Source of the DNA: an uncultured Mesonia sp.
GTDB taxonomy: Bacteria; Bacteroidota; Bacteroidia; Flavobacteriales; Flavobacteriaceae
DNA length: 64,000 nt
Direction: 5' to 3'
NCBI GenBank assembly: GCA_947494545.1
Contig: CANLVH010000002.1
Span: forward strand, 226,688 to 290,687
Position numbers and translations under genes: made by a program. The notes below the pieces were generated by a model. It saw only the letters and a list, made by a program, of their open reading frames with translations, had not been told where the DNA came from and ran no database searches. This document shows positions 54,535-63,932 of this stretch, in pieces (the first letter of the stretch is position 1; each line of letters begins with the position of its first letter).

Positions 54535-56397
54535 CTATTTTTTAAACCATAAAAACTCAATGGCAGAATCTCCGTAAACCGTGTGTGTTTGCTTTTTAAA
54601 ATCATCTTCTTCTGCCTTAAAAATATTATCTACATAGGTTTGCGGATTAATATCAATTAACGGAAACCACGTGCTTTGCACTTGAATTTGCAACTTATGC
54701 CCTTTTTTAAAGGTGTGGTTTATGTCTTGCAGAGTTATATTTACATCGGTCTTTTTATTGGGCGTAAAAGCTTCGGGATTTGTAAAACTGTTTCTAAACC
54801 TGCCGCGCATAACTTCGCTACGTACCATCATATGGTAATTGCTCATTTGCAAATGGTCTTGGGTTTCTTCTGTGTTTTCTGCATCTGGCGGATAAACATC
54901 TATAACTTTTACCACCCAATCTGCTGCCGTTCCTGTTGTGGCAACCTTTAATTTGGCTAGAATATCTCCCGAGAATTTCATATCTTTTTCTAAAACATCT
55001 GTTTCGTAAACTAAAACGTCCGGTCTTCTGGCAGCAAAACGCTGATCGTCTGTCATATATTTGCGCGGCGTAAAACCAACCTTTATATCTTCGGAATAAG
55101 GAACGGGTTTTTGCGGATCGCTAACAAAATTGTTTTTAAAACTTGCGTTTGGTAAACTTTTTAGCTTTTGTTCTTTCCCTAAATAAAAAGTCTTTTTTTG
55201 CGTGTTTTTTGGTGGCCAGTTTTTGTAGGAATTCCACTTGTGCGCTCCGGTATCAAAAACCAAAGCTTCGGGTAAATCTATATTTTTTGGATTTGCATTT
55301 TCTTTTAAAAAATGGCGGAAAAATTTAGCTTCTACATTTTTCTGGTAGTTTAAAGAAATATTATCACCAAAATAAACATTTCCTACAGCTTGGCGTTTTT
55401 TGGTTCGCGCCCAATCGCCGTGGCTCCATGGACCAAAAACCAAAGTATTATAAGTATCGTTATTTTTTTCTATAGTTTTGTATGTGTTAAACGGACCATA
55501 CAAATCTTCGGCATCAAACAAACCGCCAACCGTCATTACTGCAGGTTTAATTTCTGTATTTTCTAAATGCTGAATTATTCCGCGCGACTGCCAAAACTCA
55601 TCATAATTAGGATGCTCTTTAAGTTGTTGCCAAAAAAAGTTGTCTTTATAATGCTCGTCTAATTTGCTAAGCGGTGTGTTGTCTAAAAAGAATTGATACT
55701 GGTCTTTTGTTCCTAATTTGGGAAAACTATACCAAGCTTTATCTGTGGGACCGTCGTGTTGCTCGCCAAAAAGAGCGGTGGCAATCCAATAACTCAAGAA
55801 ATAAGCTCCGTTATGGTGAAAATCATCAAAAAAGAAATCGCCAATACTGGCTTGGGGCGAAGCTGCTTTTAAAGCCGGATGTTCAGACAATAACGAATAA
55901 GTAGCATAAAAACCGGGATACGAAATTCCCCAAGTTCCTACTCTCCCATTATTATTTTCTACATTATTTACCAACCATTCTATCGTGTCGTAAGTATCGC
56001 TAGCTTCGTCTGTTTGCTTTGCAGTTTTATTGGGGATAAAAGCTCGCATATTTTCATAATCTCCTTCACTCATCCAACGGCCGCGCACATCTTGGTAAAC
56101 AATGATATAACCTTCTTTCATCATAAACTCATTGGGACCAATTTTAGAACGGAATTCATTTTCGCCATAAGGTCGTGAACTATATGGTGTGCGTTGCATC
56201 ACGATAGGGTATTTCTTAGAAGTATCTTTTGGCGAATAAATTGTGGTATGTAATTTTACGCCATCGCGCATTGCTATAGTTACTTCTTGTTTGGTATAAT
56301 GTTCTTTTACAGTATAAGTTTCCGGATTTTGTCCGTAAAGCATAACACTGCCCAAAAACATAAAAAACACTAATAAATAGGAGAAAGATGATTTCAT
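54535..56397 (-). CDS. Secreted CocE/NonD family hydrolase (X-Pro peptidase-like)
   Basis: 620 residues with signal peptide (MKSSFSYLLVFFMFLGSVMLYG). The alpha/beta hydrolase part carries GISYPGFYATYSLL with the nucleophile Ser in GxSYxG (about residue 156-161). A downstream VMTVGGLFDAEDLYGPF and HGDW region suit the Asp and His of the triad. The C-terminal beta region is an X-Pro dipeptidyl-peptidase/CocE jelly-roll (DVLVYETDVLEKDMKFSGD). Substrates range from acyl peptides to esters; Xaa-Pro aminopeptidase action is the better guess for this branch. Likely periplasmic or secreted. It is monocistronic, in the direction of the DsbD gene but separated by a terminator. Confidence 0.9.
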   Translation of the reverse strand: MKSSFSYLLVFFMFLGSVMLYGQNPETYTVKEHYTKQEVTIAMRDGVKLHTTIYSPKDTSKKYPIVMQRTPYSSRPYGENEFRSKIGPNEFMMKEGYIIVYQDVRGRWMSEGDYENMRAFIPNKTAKQTDEASDTYDTIEWLVNNVENNNGRVGTWGISYPGFYATYSLLSEHPALKAASPQASIGDFFFDDFHHNGAYFLSYWIATALFGEQHDGPTDKAWYSFPKLGTKDQYQFFLDNTPLSKLDEHYKDNFFWQQLKEHPNYDEFWQSRGIIQHLENTEIKPAVMTVGGLFDAEDLYGPFNTYKTIEKNNDTYNTLVFGPWSHGDWARTKKRQAVGNVYFGDNISLNYQKNVEAKFFRHFLKENANPKNIDLPEALVFDTGAHKWNSYKNWPPKNTQKKTFYLGKEQKLKSLPNASFKNNFVSDPQKPVPYSEDIKVGFTPRKYMTDDQRFAARRPDVLVYETDVLEKDMKFSGDILAKLKVATTGTAADWVVKVIDVYPPDAENTEETQDHLQMSNYHMMVRSEVMRGRFRNSFTNPEAFTPNKKTDVNITLQDINHTFKKGHKLQIQVQSTWFPLIDINPQTYVDNIFKAEEDDFKKQTHTVYGDSAIEFLWFKK

Positions 56398-56492
56398 AAA
56401 GATGATTTTTTCAGTTAAAAAAAAGGAAATAAAAATATGAATTTAAAATAAGTTCTATAAAGGTAAGAATTGCTTTTACTTTACGGAACTAA

Positions 56493-56559
56493 AAAGCCGT
56501 CTCAAAATTTTAAAAGTCCTGTCTGCTTCTTTGACAAACTTTTCTTTTGAGACGGCTTT
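56493..56559 (-). terminator. Long-looped terminator after the DsbD gene
   Basis: Perfect 15-base arms AAAGCCGTCTCAAAA (56493-56507) and TTTTGAGACGGCTTT (56545-56559) enclose a 37-base loop that can itself pair (AAAAGT with ACTTTT). On the minus strand the stem ends GGCTTTTT. It sits 20 bases after the dsbD stop codon. Confidence 0.85.
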
Positions 56560-56579
56560 GTTTAATTATCTAAACAAGT

Positions 56580-58637
56580 TTAATTTTTTGTTTCTTTAAA
56601 ATTGTCTAAACCTTCTTGCAACCAACTATCATATTCTTCTACATCTGGCGTGTAGCCAACATGCGAGTTAAGCGGATTACCGCTATGGTCTAACATAATA
56701 TAATAAGGTTGCGCATTGGTACTATAATGTTCTATTTGAAAATCGCTCCATTTATCACCAACGGTACGTATGCGTTTTCCGGTAGTTTTGCTGGTATATT
56801 GCTCATCGTTTGGTAATTCTTCTCTAATATCTACATAAAGTGAAATTAAAACCATATCGTTTTTTAGTTTGGTTAAAACCTGTGGTTCACTCCAAACCCG
56901 TTCTTCCATTTTACGACAATTAATACAAGCTTTTCCGGTAAAATCTAACAATACCGGCAAATCGTTTTCTTTGGCATAATCCATTCCTGCTTCGTAATCT
57001 GTAAAAGCCAAAATATCATGCGGTCCTAATTCTGCGTGTTCCGGGAAATCTCCTTTTGGCATCGTGTTTCCAAAACCGGTAGATTTTGTGTTTCCAACTC
57101 CGTATGGAGATTCGCTATAATTCATTGGTGGCGGAAAACCACTAATCAATTTTAACGGCGCGCCCCACAAACCGGGAATTAGATAAATGGTAAAACTTAA
57201 AATAATTAAACCAAAACCTAAACGACCTACGGAAATATGCGTGATTGGCGAATCGTGTGGTAATTTTAATTTACCGAATAAATACAAGGTTAAGGTACCA
57301 AAAATTGCAATCCATATAGCTAAGAAAACTTCTCTTTCTAACCAATGGCCTTGCAAAACCAAATCTGCGTTAGATAAAAATTTAAGCGCTAAAGCCAATT
57401 CTAAGAAACCTAAAACCACCTTAACGGAATTTAGCCAACCGCCCGAACGTGGTAAGGTATTCATCCAAGCCGGGAACATGGCAAACAAGACAAACGGAAT
57501 GGCAATAGCTAATGAGAAACCTAACATTCCTACAATTGGCGCCAAGCCGCCTTTAGATGCCGCTTGCACCAACAACGTACCTACAATTGGTCCGGTGCAA
57601 CTAAAACTAACAATTGCCAGCGCTAAAGCCATAAAGAAAATACCTATCAAGCCGCCTCTTCCGGCTTGTTTATCTACCTTATTTGCCCAAGAGTTGGGAA
57701 GCATAATCTCAAATGCTCCCAAAAATGAAGCTGCAAAAATCAACAATACTAAGAAGAAAACAATATTAAAAGTAACATTGGTAGATAGCGCATTTAGAGA
57801 ATCTGCTCCAAAAACGGCAGTTATAATAGTTCCTAAAAAAAGATAGATTACAACAATAAAAAATCCGTAAAGCAAAGCGTTGCGAATACCTTTTGCTTTG
57901 GTCTTACTTTGTTTAGTAAAGAAACCAACCGTCATTGGTATCATTGGAAAGACACAAGGCGTTAACAAAGCAACAAAACCATATAAAAATGCCAACCAAA
58001 ATATCGTAAAAATACCGCGGTCTTCTTCATCGTTAGAAGCTTCTATTTTTTTAGGTTCAGAAGAAGAAGCGTCTGTTTTAGCTTCTTTGTTATCAACATC
58101 TGCCGAAGCAATCGCGCCGCCGTAGTTTTCGAATTTATCGTAATTGCTAAATACCTTTACTTCATTGTTTTTTAAATCAAAAACAAAATAAAACTCTTGG
58201 TTGATACAGCTTTCCTTACAAACTTGGTAACTTAGTTCTGCTTTTATAAAATTGATGCTTGCATCGTTTAAGACAATTTTTTGCTTTAAGGTTGCATTAT
58301 TGGCAAAAAATATTTCTTCTACCCCAAAAATTTCATTGTATAACGAATCTGTTTCGCTTTCGGTTGTTTCCCCTTCAAGGGAAAAATTAGTTTCTGCATT
58401 TAAGAAGTCAATTTCTAAAGGAAGCGAACCTCCATCTGGCGTGTGCTGCGAATACACGTGCCATTCGGGTTCTATTTCTGCTTTAAAAATAAGTGTGTAA
58501 TTTGTGTCGGAAGCTTTTTCTATAGAACCACTCCAATCTACCGGATCTAGCATTTGTGAAGACTGAAGGCCTCCAAATTGCGCCTGAGCAAAAACGATAC
58601 TAAAAAAGCTAACAATTAAAAAGAGGTGTTTTTTCAT
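56580..58637 (-). CDS. dsbD: Thiol:disulfide interchange protein DsbD-like
   Basis: 685-residue inner-membrane protein that moves electrons from cytoplasmic thioredoxin to periplasmic thiols. Signal peptide ends near residue 19. A DsbD-alpha-like periplasmic domain has CKESC near 138-142. The membrane part (about 215-480) carries the two conserved Cys in PCVFPMIP and SCTGPIVG. The C-terminal thioredoxin-like domain has CINC (TGKACINCRKMEERVW, about 570). In System II organisms this supplies reduced apocytochrome c to the ResB-CcsA protein, encoded at 12184-15402. Stop of the tilS gene overlaps its start by one base. Confidence 0.92.
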   Translation of the reverse strand: MKKHLFLIVSFFSIVFAQAQFGGLQSSQMLDPVDWSGSIEKASDTNYTLIFKAEIEPEWHVYSQHTPDGGSLPLEIDFLNAETNFSLEGETTESETDSLYNEIFGVEEIFFANNATLKQKIVLNDASINFIKAELSYQVCKESCINQEFYFVFDLKNNEVKVFSNYDKFENYGGAIASADVDNKEAKTDASSSEPKKIEASNDEEDRGIFTIFWLAFLYGFVALLTPCVFPMIPMTVGFFTKQSKTKAKGIRNALLYGFFIVVIYLFLGTIITAVFGADSLNALSTNVTFNIVFFLVLLIFAASFLGAFEIMLPNSWANKVDKQAGRGGLIGIFFMALALAIVSFSCTGPIVGTLLVQAASKGGLAPIVGMLGFSLAIAIPFVLFAMFPAWMNTLPRSGGWLNSVKVVLGFLELALALKFLSNADLVLQGHWLEREVFLAIWIAIFGTLTLYLFGKLKLPHDSPITHISVGRLGFGLIILSFTIYLIPGLWGAPLKLISGFPPPMNYSESPYGVGNTKSTGFGNTMPKGDFPEHAELGPHDILAFTDYEAGMDYAKENDLPVLLDFTGKACINCRKMEERVWSEPQVLTKLKNDMVLISLYVDIREELPNDEQYTSKTTGKRIRTVGDKWSDFQIEHYSTNAQPYYIMLDHSGNPLNSHVGYTPDVEEYDSWLQEGLDNFKETKN

Positions 58638-59947
58638 TATACTAAACTAAATTTTACTATTTTTTTGGTGTCTTTTTCTACTTTAAAACGATTATCTATA
58701 CGATGATTTATTACCCAAACTATTTTTTCTCCAGACATTAAAAGCCATACTTTTTCTTTTTCTGTTGGCGATATTTTTTCATCTTTCAAAAAGTCGCTTA
58801 GCTTTTTGGTACCTTTCATTCCAAACGGACAAAAAGCATCTCCCGCTTGCCATTTTCTAAGCTTAAGCGGAAAATCTAATTTATCATAATCTAAAAATGC
58901 AAGGTTGTTTTGGGGCTTGCCAAGTTTATCTACAATCTCTTTGACTAGCAGCTTACCCATAAAGTTTAATTGGCGGTCTTCCTTTTTAAAAAGAAAAGTA
59001 GTTTCTTCTTTCTCTTTTGGTTTTTTAGCCAAAATTAAAACTGCTCTATCCCTCACCAATCTATGCGTTGCAGAGAAAACCTGTTTTCCCGTTTGCGCGT
59101 GCAATAAATTATAAATATCGTTCCATTCCGTAAAGCCAAACGGATTAAGCAACTGGTACATTACTGCTTTGGTGTGCGGGGTTTCTAATAATTGCTCTAC
59201 ATTTATATAATATTCGCCTTTTATGTTTTGCACCAATTTTGAAAACAAAATTGCGGTATAATCTTCTAATAAATCTTCGGCTTGTTTTAAGTTGGCTTGT
59301 GTTTTTTGCACTGTCTGAAACAATTGCGGGTTTTCCGCTACCAAAACCGGCACTACTTGATGCCTAATTTTATTCCGCAAATAATCGTCTGAATCATTGG
59401 TTTTATCGTGCCGCCACTCTATTTGCTTTTCTTTTGCAAAATCTTCCAATTGCTCTCGGCTAAAGGGCAACAACGGTCGCACTATTTTATTGTTGTTTTC
59501 CGGTATTCCCGTAAAACCTTTTAATCCGGTGCCACGCGATAAATTTATTAACATTGTTTCCAAACTGTCGTTGGCGTGGTGTGCGGTTAAAACATAATCT
59601 AACTCATGTTCTGCCAAGAGTTCATAAAACCAAGCATAGCGCAAATCGCGCGCTGCCACTTGTGTAGATAATTTTTGCTCTTTTGCAAAATCTTTTGTGG
59701 CAAAAGCTTGGGTGTAAATTTCTACGTTTAAAGAAGCGGCCAGTTGTTTTACAAAATCTTCGTCTTGGTCGCTGGCTTCCCCACGTAACTTAAAATTGCA
59801 ATGCGCAATGACAAAATTTAATTCTGCTTTTTTGCACAAATGCGCCATAACCACGCTATCTAAACCACCACTTACCGCCAATAAAAGTTTAGCAGATTTT
59901 AAATAAGATAAATTTTCTGTGAGGTGATTTTTAAAAGGCTGCAACAT
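58637..59947 (-). CDS. tilS: tRNA(Ile)-lysidine synthase
   Basis: 436-residue enzyme that attaches lysine to C34 of the minor isoleucine tRNA, changing codon reading from AUG to AUA. P-loop SGGLDS is at about 26-31, followed by HHANDSLETMLINLSRGTGLKG and the dedicated C-terminal region (FCPFGMKGTKKLSDFLKDEKI). I use the ATG at 59947; a TTG seven codons upstream adds a stretch not typical of TilS. Shares one base (TAATG) with dsbD. Essential in most bacteria. Confidence 0.95.
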   Translation of the reverse strand: MLQPFKNHLTENLSYLKSAKLLLAVSGGLDSVVMAHLCKKAELNFVIAHCNFKLRGEASDQDEDFVKQLAASLNVEIYTQAFATKDFAKEQKLSTQVAARDLRYAWFYELLAEHELDYVLTAHHANDSLETMLINLSRGTGLKGFTGIPENNNKIVRPLLPFSREQLEDFAKEKQIEWRHDKTNDSDDYLRNKIRHQVVPVLVAENPQLFQTVQKTQANLKQAEDLLEDYTAILFSKLVQNIKGEYYINVEQLLETPHTKAVMYQLLNPFGFTEWNDIYNLLHAQTGKQVFSATHRLVRDRAVLILAKKPKEKEETTFLFKKEDRQLNFMGKLLVKEIVDKLGKPQNNLAFLDYDKLDFPLKLRKWQAGDAFCPFGMKGTKKLSDFLKDEKISPTEKEKVWLLMSGEKIVWVINHRIDNRFKVEKDTKKIVKFSLV

Positions 59948-60005
59948 GAAAGCAAATTTACCGCCCAAATATACATTATTATTTTGCCCTTACATGTAAC
60001 TTGGG

Positions 60006-61298
60006 TTACAATTTTAAGGCTTTTTGCATGGCTGCGGCCTTTAACATACATTCTTCGTATTCTTTTTCGGGAATAGATCTAGCAGTAATTGCGCCACCAA
60101 CCGAAAAACTGCAATAGTTTTTCTCTTTATTATATAAAATACTCCTTATCACAACATTAAAATCAAAATCACCGGTTGGACTAATATAACCGACAGCTCC
60201 AGAATACAAACCTCTTTTGCTTTCTTCTAGTTCTTCAATAATTTGCATTGCAGATAATTTTGGCGCGCCCGTCATACTTCCCATCGGGAAGGTGCTTTTT
60301 ATAATTTCTACCGGTGCTATATTTTCCTTTACGGAAGAAGAAATGGTAGAAATTAACTGGTGTACAGTTTCAAAGGTGTAAACTTGGCACAATTCTTCTA
60401 CTTTTACGCTTCCTTTTGCTGCCGTTTTAGACAAATCGTTGCGTACCAAATCTACAATCATAATATTTTCTGCACGCTCTTTTGGGTCGTTTGGTAAAGC
60501 TTCTTTTAAAGCTTGGTCTTTGGCCGGGTTTTTACTTCTGGCGGCGGTTCCTTTTATGGGTTGCGAAATTATTTTCTCTCCATCTTTCTTTAAATAACGC
60601 TCCGGACTACCGGAAAGCAAGAAAAATTCTTCTAACTTTAAAAATGCGGCAAACGGCGCTTTACTTAGCAGATTGAGATTTTGAAAGGTTTTTTTTGGGT
60701 TTAGTTGAGTGTTTTCTATAAAAAATTCTTGACAGAAATTGGCTTCATAAATGTCGCCGCGTTGCAAATGTGCCAACAATTTTTCTATTTTTTCTAAGTA
60801 TTTATCTTTAGAAATTCTTGATTGCACAGCGTCTTCTTTCGCTTCCGCGGAAGCGTAACTCGTGACCCTACTATTTTTAATGGCTTGAAAATCTTCTTCT
60901 ATCTCCTCTCCCACCAAATTTAAATAGTCAAAACAAATCTCATTTTTTCGTAAAAAAATAAGTCGCTGTGGTTGAAAGAAATATAAATCGGGGAAAGCGA
61001 GCCCGTCGTGATTGGTAGAAGTAAGCTTTTCGGTGTCGTTTTTTAAATCGTAACTCAGGTAACCAAAAATCCAATCTTTTGTGGTTTTTTGGTATTCGTC
61101 CAATTGTTCAAACGCATTTTTATAATCGGTTTTTAAAGCGGTAAAGGCTTCTACCGCCAAAATAGCTTCATACGGATGTTGCTCAGAATACGAATTGGAA
61201 TCTAAAAATACAATTTCTTCAAAAGCTTGCGACCATTCTAAGAGTTTCGCTTTTAAAGCGCCAGAATTAATTATTGGAAATGTACGTTGAACCCGCAA
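60006..61298 (-). CDS. pabB: Aminodeoxychorismate synthase component I (PabB)
   Basis: 430-residue chorismate-binding enzyme of folate synthesis. The PIKGT motif (Lys249) marks PabB rather than TrpE, which has Ala in that place. The TGAPKLSAMQIIEELE and SVGGAITARSIPEKEYEE motifs of the catalytic core follow. No glutamine amidotransferase (PabA) is fused or adjacent. The start appears to be TTG at 61298, two bases after the flavin reductase stop; no ATG is near. The next gene to the left, tilS, is 58 bases away. Confidence 0.9.
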   Translation of the reverse strand: MRVQRTFPIINSGALKAKLLEWSQAFEEIVFLDSNSYSEQHPYEAILAVEAFTALKTDYKNAFEQLDEYQKTTKDWIFGYLSYDLKNDTEKLTSTNHDGLAFPDLYFFQPQRLIFLRKNEICFDYLNLVGEEIEEDFQAIKNSRVTSYASAEAKEDAVQSRISKDKYLEKIEKLLAHLQRGDIYEANFCQEFFIENTQLNPKKTFQNLNLLSKAPFAAFLKLEEFFLLSGSPERYLKKDGEKIISQPIKGTAARSKNPAKDQALKEALPNDPKERAENIMIVDLVRNDLSKTAAKGSVKVEELCQVYTFETVHQLISTISSSVKENIAPVEIIKSTFPMGSMTGAPKLSAMQIIEELEESKRGLYSGAVGYISPTGDFDFNVVIRSILYNKEKNYCSFSVGGAITARSIPEKEYEECMLKAAAMQKALKL

Positions 61299-61300
61299 AA

Positions 61301-61843
61301 TTATTCAGCTATTTCTTGCTGAAAATTTGATAAGGTGTCTTTTACGCCCAAGAGCAAAGTTTCATTGGTTATTTCTTGTTTTTCTAGGTCAAAATTATCA
61401 GTAAAAGAAGGAAAACCAAAACTACTCACCACCTCGCCTTTATAACGTTCTATGGCAGCTTCTACGTAAGTTCGCGCCAACGAAGCCGCGCCGGGACCGG
61501 TAGAAGTGCTCATTAGCAAAACTTTTTTACCTTCTAAAAAATTACGATCTACGCGAGAGAGCCAATCCAATACGTTTTTAAAAAAGCTGGAAATCATGCC
61601 GTTATGTTCGTTTACCGAAACAATAAGTGCTTTTGCCTCTTTAATTTCGCGGTACAACAAATCTAAAACAGGTGGAAAACCAGCGTCTTCTTCTGTATTA
61701 GTATTGTAGATAGGCAAATCATAATTGGTTAGTTTAATTAACTTTACTTCTTCGTTAACCAACTGTGCGCTAACAAATTTTACTAACGCATAATTAATAG
61801 AAGTCTTGCTGTTAGAGCCTGCAAAAGCTAAGATTTTGCCCAT
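61301..61843 (-). CDS. NADPH-dependent FMN reductase family protein
   Basis: 180-residue flavodoxin-like reductase. FMN loop AGSNSKTSINYAL (about 8-20), the phosphate/isoalloxazine segment EHNGMISSFFKNVLDWLSR (about 80-98) and LMSTSTGPGAASLA (about 110) fit the SsuE/ChrR type family. The conserved SVNEHNGM replaces the more usual PEYNGS. Probable two-electron flavin or quinone reduction; substrate unknown. Divergent from the LysR gene (94 bases between), coupled to pabB. Confidence 0.85.
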   Translation of the reverse strand: MGKILAFAGSNSKTSINYALVKFVSAQLVNEEVKLIKLTNYDLPIYNTNTEEDAGFPPVLDLLYREIKEAKALIVSVNEHNGMISSFFKNVLDWLSRVDRNFLEGKKVLLMSTSTGPGAASLARTYVEAAIERYKGEVVSSFGFPSFTDNFDLEKQEITNETLLLGVKDTLSNFQQEIAE

Positions 61844-61912
61844 AGAATTATTTTTCGGCTAAAATAAATAGAATTTACCCAGATACCCAAATCTTATTTC
61901 CGGCTAAATAGT

Positions 61913-61920
61913 TAATTTTG
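61913..61920 (+). promoter_or_regulatory. Candidate -7 element for the LysR gene
   Basis: TAATTTTG is an exact -7 match 17 bases before the ATG at 61938. No TTG at the -33 position; TTATTTCC lies near it. Confidence 0.42.
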
Positions 61921-61937
61921 AGTTATAACTTTATATT

Positions 61938-62825
61938 ATGGAATTTAGGTTACGGGTTTTTGCAGAAGTAGCGCAGAATTTAAGCTTTTCTAAAGCATCT
62001 AAAAGTTTGCACCTTTCGCAACCGGCGGTTTCTAAACACATTAGGGAAATTGAAAATAAATACGGCATAAAATTGTTTGACCGCCAAGGCAACAAAATTG
62101 CGCTTACCCCTGCCGGGGGAGATTTTCTGACTTATACCCATAAAATTTTAGCGCTTTATGACGCGATGGAAGATCATTTCCTCAGCTTGCAGAAAAAACT
62201 ACCAAAGCATCTAAAATTAGGCGCCAGCACTACTATTGCGCAATATATTTTTCCTAAATCTTTGGCCGAAATAAAACTGCGTTTTCCGGAAACTACCTTT
62301 ACACTTATTAACGACAATTCTGCCACCATAGAAAAGAAGATAGAAAACAATGCTTTATCTTTTGCATTGATAGAAGGCAGTAACCACAACCCGTTATTGC
62401 AATACGAAAAGTTTTTAGACGACGAATTGGTTTTGGTAAGCAACGCAAAAAAATCGGTTACTTCCATAAAGTTAAACAATTTACCCACGCTGCCTTTAGT
62501 GTTACGCGAAGAAGGTTCCGGCACCCGAAATATTTTAGAAAAACAATTAAAAACGGCAGGAATAGATAAAAATCAGTTACAAATAGAAATGGTTCTGGGC
62601 AGCACAGAAAGCATAAAATCTTATTTATATTATGGTAACAGCTACGCTTTTGTTTCTATTTTTTCGGTTTTAGAAGAATTAAAATCTAATAAACTTCAGA
62701 TTATAGACATCGAAGATTTTGAGATAAAACGACCGCTATATTTTGTTTCCAAACAAGGCTATCAATCTTCTTTTTTAAAATTGCTTAAAAAGTTTTTTCA
62801 AAGAGACTATAACCATAAGTTATAG
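61938..62825 (+). CDS. LysR family transcriptional regulator
   Basis: 295 residues. The winged helix-turn-helix (about 1-60) contains FAEVAQNLSFSKASKSLHLSQPAVSKHIREIENKYG, followed by the usual linker helix and a two-lobed periplasmic-binding-like effector domain (GASTTIAQYIFPKSLAEIKLRFP, REEGSGTRNILE). The REEGSGTR motif resembles CysB/YeiE-type effector pockets that bind acetylserine or sulfite-like ligands. It lies upstream of the YeiH-type transporter gene, the standard arrangement for a local regulator and target. Confidence 0.92.
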   Translation: MEFRLRVFAEVAQNLSFSKASKSLHLSQPAVSKHIREIENKYGIKLFDRQGNKIALTPAGGDFLTYTHKILALYDAMEDHFLSLQKKLPKHLKLGASTTIAQYIFPKSLAEIKLRFPETTFTLINDNSATIEKKIENNALSFALIEGSNHNPLLQYEKFLDDELVLVSNAKKSVTSIKLNNLPTLPLVLREEGSGTRNILEKQLKTAGIDKNQLQIEMVLGSTESIKSYLYYGNSYAFVSIFSVLEELKSNKLQIIDIEDFEIKRPLYFVSKQGYQSSFLKLLKKFFQRDYNHKL

Positions 62826-62841
62826 GGCATAAAAATTTACG

Positions 62842-62874
62842 TTGCTAGATAACGGAGTAAATAGACGAACTTTG
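62842..62874 (+). promoter_or_regulatory. Candidate promoter of the YeiH-type gene
   Basis: TTG (62842-62844), 22 bases, then GAACTTTG (62867-62874), one mismatch to the -7 consensus. It would start transcription shortly before the ATG at 62893, and overlaps the alternative TTG start at 62842. Confidence 0.45.
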
Positions 62875-62892
62875 TTGGTAAATAAGAACAAT

Positions 62893-63831
62893 ATGCGTTT
62901 AAATTTATCACCAGTCGTAGCTAAAGCACTTTTTTTACTCTTGGCCGTTTTGTGCTTAACGCCATTTGTTTCTTCGCCCATAGCTTTATTAATGGGTTTT
63001 ATTGTAACCAATGTGGTTTATAATCCGTTTAAACAATACACGGGTAAAATTGTAAAATGGTTATTAAAAATATCTGTGATTGGTTTGGGATTTGGTATGA
63101 ACCTCAACAAAACTTTAGAAGTAGGAAAAGAAGGTTTGGGATTAACCATTTTTACTATTATCACCGTTTTAATCTTAGGCTATTTTTTAGGAAAGTTATT
63201 AAAAATTGACAAAGGTATTGCTTATTTGATTTCTTCAGGAACCGCTATTTGCGGCGGAAGCGCAATTGCCGCAGTATCTGCCGTGGTAAAAGCCAAAGAA
63301 AAACAAATCTCTATTGCGTTGGGCGTGGTTTTCTTTTTGAATGCTGTGGCGCTGTTTGTTTTTCCGCCTGTTGGCCATTTATTAAACCTATCGCAAGCAG
63401 ATTTTGGCTTATGGAGCGCTGTGGCCATTCACGACACCAGCTCTGTTGTTGGTGCAGCTTTAGCTTATGGCGAAGAAGCCTTGGATATTGCTGTAACCGT
63501 AAAGCTTGCCCGGGCTTTATGGATAATTCCTTTAACCATCGTATCTATGTTTTTGTTTAAAAGCAAAACCGATAGCATAAAAATACCTTGGTTTATTTTT
63601 ATATTTATAGCGGCCGTAATTTTTAACTCCTATGTAGATTTACCAAACATAATAAGCGTAGGAATTCCAACGGTAGCCAAACAACTTTTAGTACTTACTT
63701 TATTTTTGGTAGGTTCTGGCTTAACCATACAATCTATTAAAGAAAGCGGCGCACAACCTATTGTTTTAGGTAGCGCTTTATGGATTGTGATTTCTGTATC
63801 ATCTTTATGTTATATTTTATTCTTGCATTAA
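62893..63831 (+). CDS. YeiH-family putative sulfate export transporter
   Basis: 312-residue membrane protein with about ten hydrophobic segments. YeiH-type features include the ATG-near MRLNLSPVVAKALFLLL start, GLGFGMNLNKTLEVGKEG, ISSGTAICGGSAIAAVS (near 125) and IHDTSSVVGAALAYG, a conserved helix-break with His/Asp. The family is annotated as a putative sulfate or sulfite exporter; transport has not been shown for most members. I chose ATG 62893 since a TTG 17 codons upstream overlaps the promoter-like sequence. Confidence 0.9.
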   Translation: MRLNLSPVVAKALFLLLAVLCLTPFVSSPIALLMGFIVTNVVYNPFKQYTGKIVKWLLKISVIGLGFGMNLNKTLEVGKEGLGLTIFTIITVLILGYFLGKLLKIDKGIAYLISSGTAICGGSAIAAVSAVVKAKEKQISIALGVVFFLNAVALFVFPPVGHLLNLSQADFGLWSAVAIHDTSSVVGAALAYGEEALDIAVTVKLARALWIIPLTIVSMFLFKSKTDSIKIPWFIFIFIAAVIFNSYVDLPNIISVGIPTVAKQLLVLTLFLVGSGLTIQSIKESGAQPIVLGSALWIVISVSSLCYILFLH

Positions 63832-63932
63832 GGAGTAGATTTTTTAAAAAACATTTAGGATAAAAAATTTGCTTTAAGTATTTTTTCAACTCATTATGAA
63901 AGTATCAAAAGATTTTTTTTTAGACTAAACAA

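Noticed and set aside
57187..57846. 219-codon frame opposite dsbD
   Set aside because: Composition (Lys/Pro/Ile-rich with no hydrophobic or catalytic pattern) comes from reading the membrane helices backwards; dsbD motifs are clear.
62842..62892. Longer start for the YeiH-type protein (TTG)
   Set aside because: Overlaps a likely -33 element and adds polar residues not expected at this family's N-terminus.
63896..63928. Ten-codon frame after the YeiH-type gene
   Set aside because: Too short, no start context and poly-T content; treated as intergenic.
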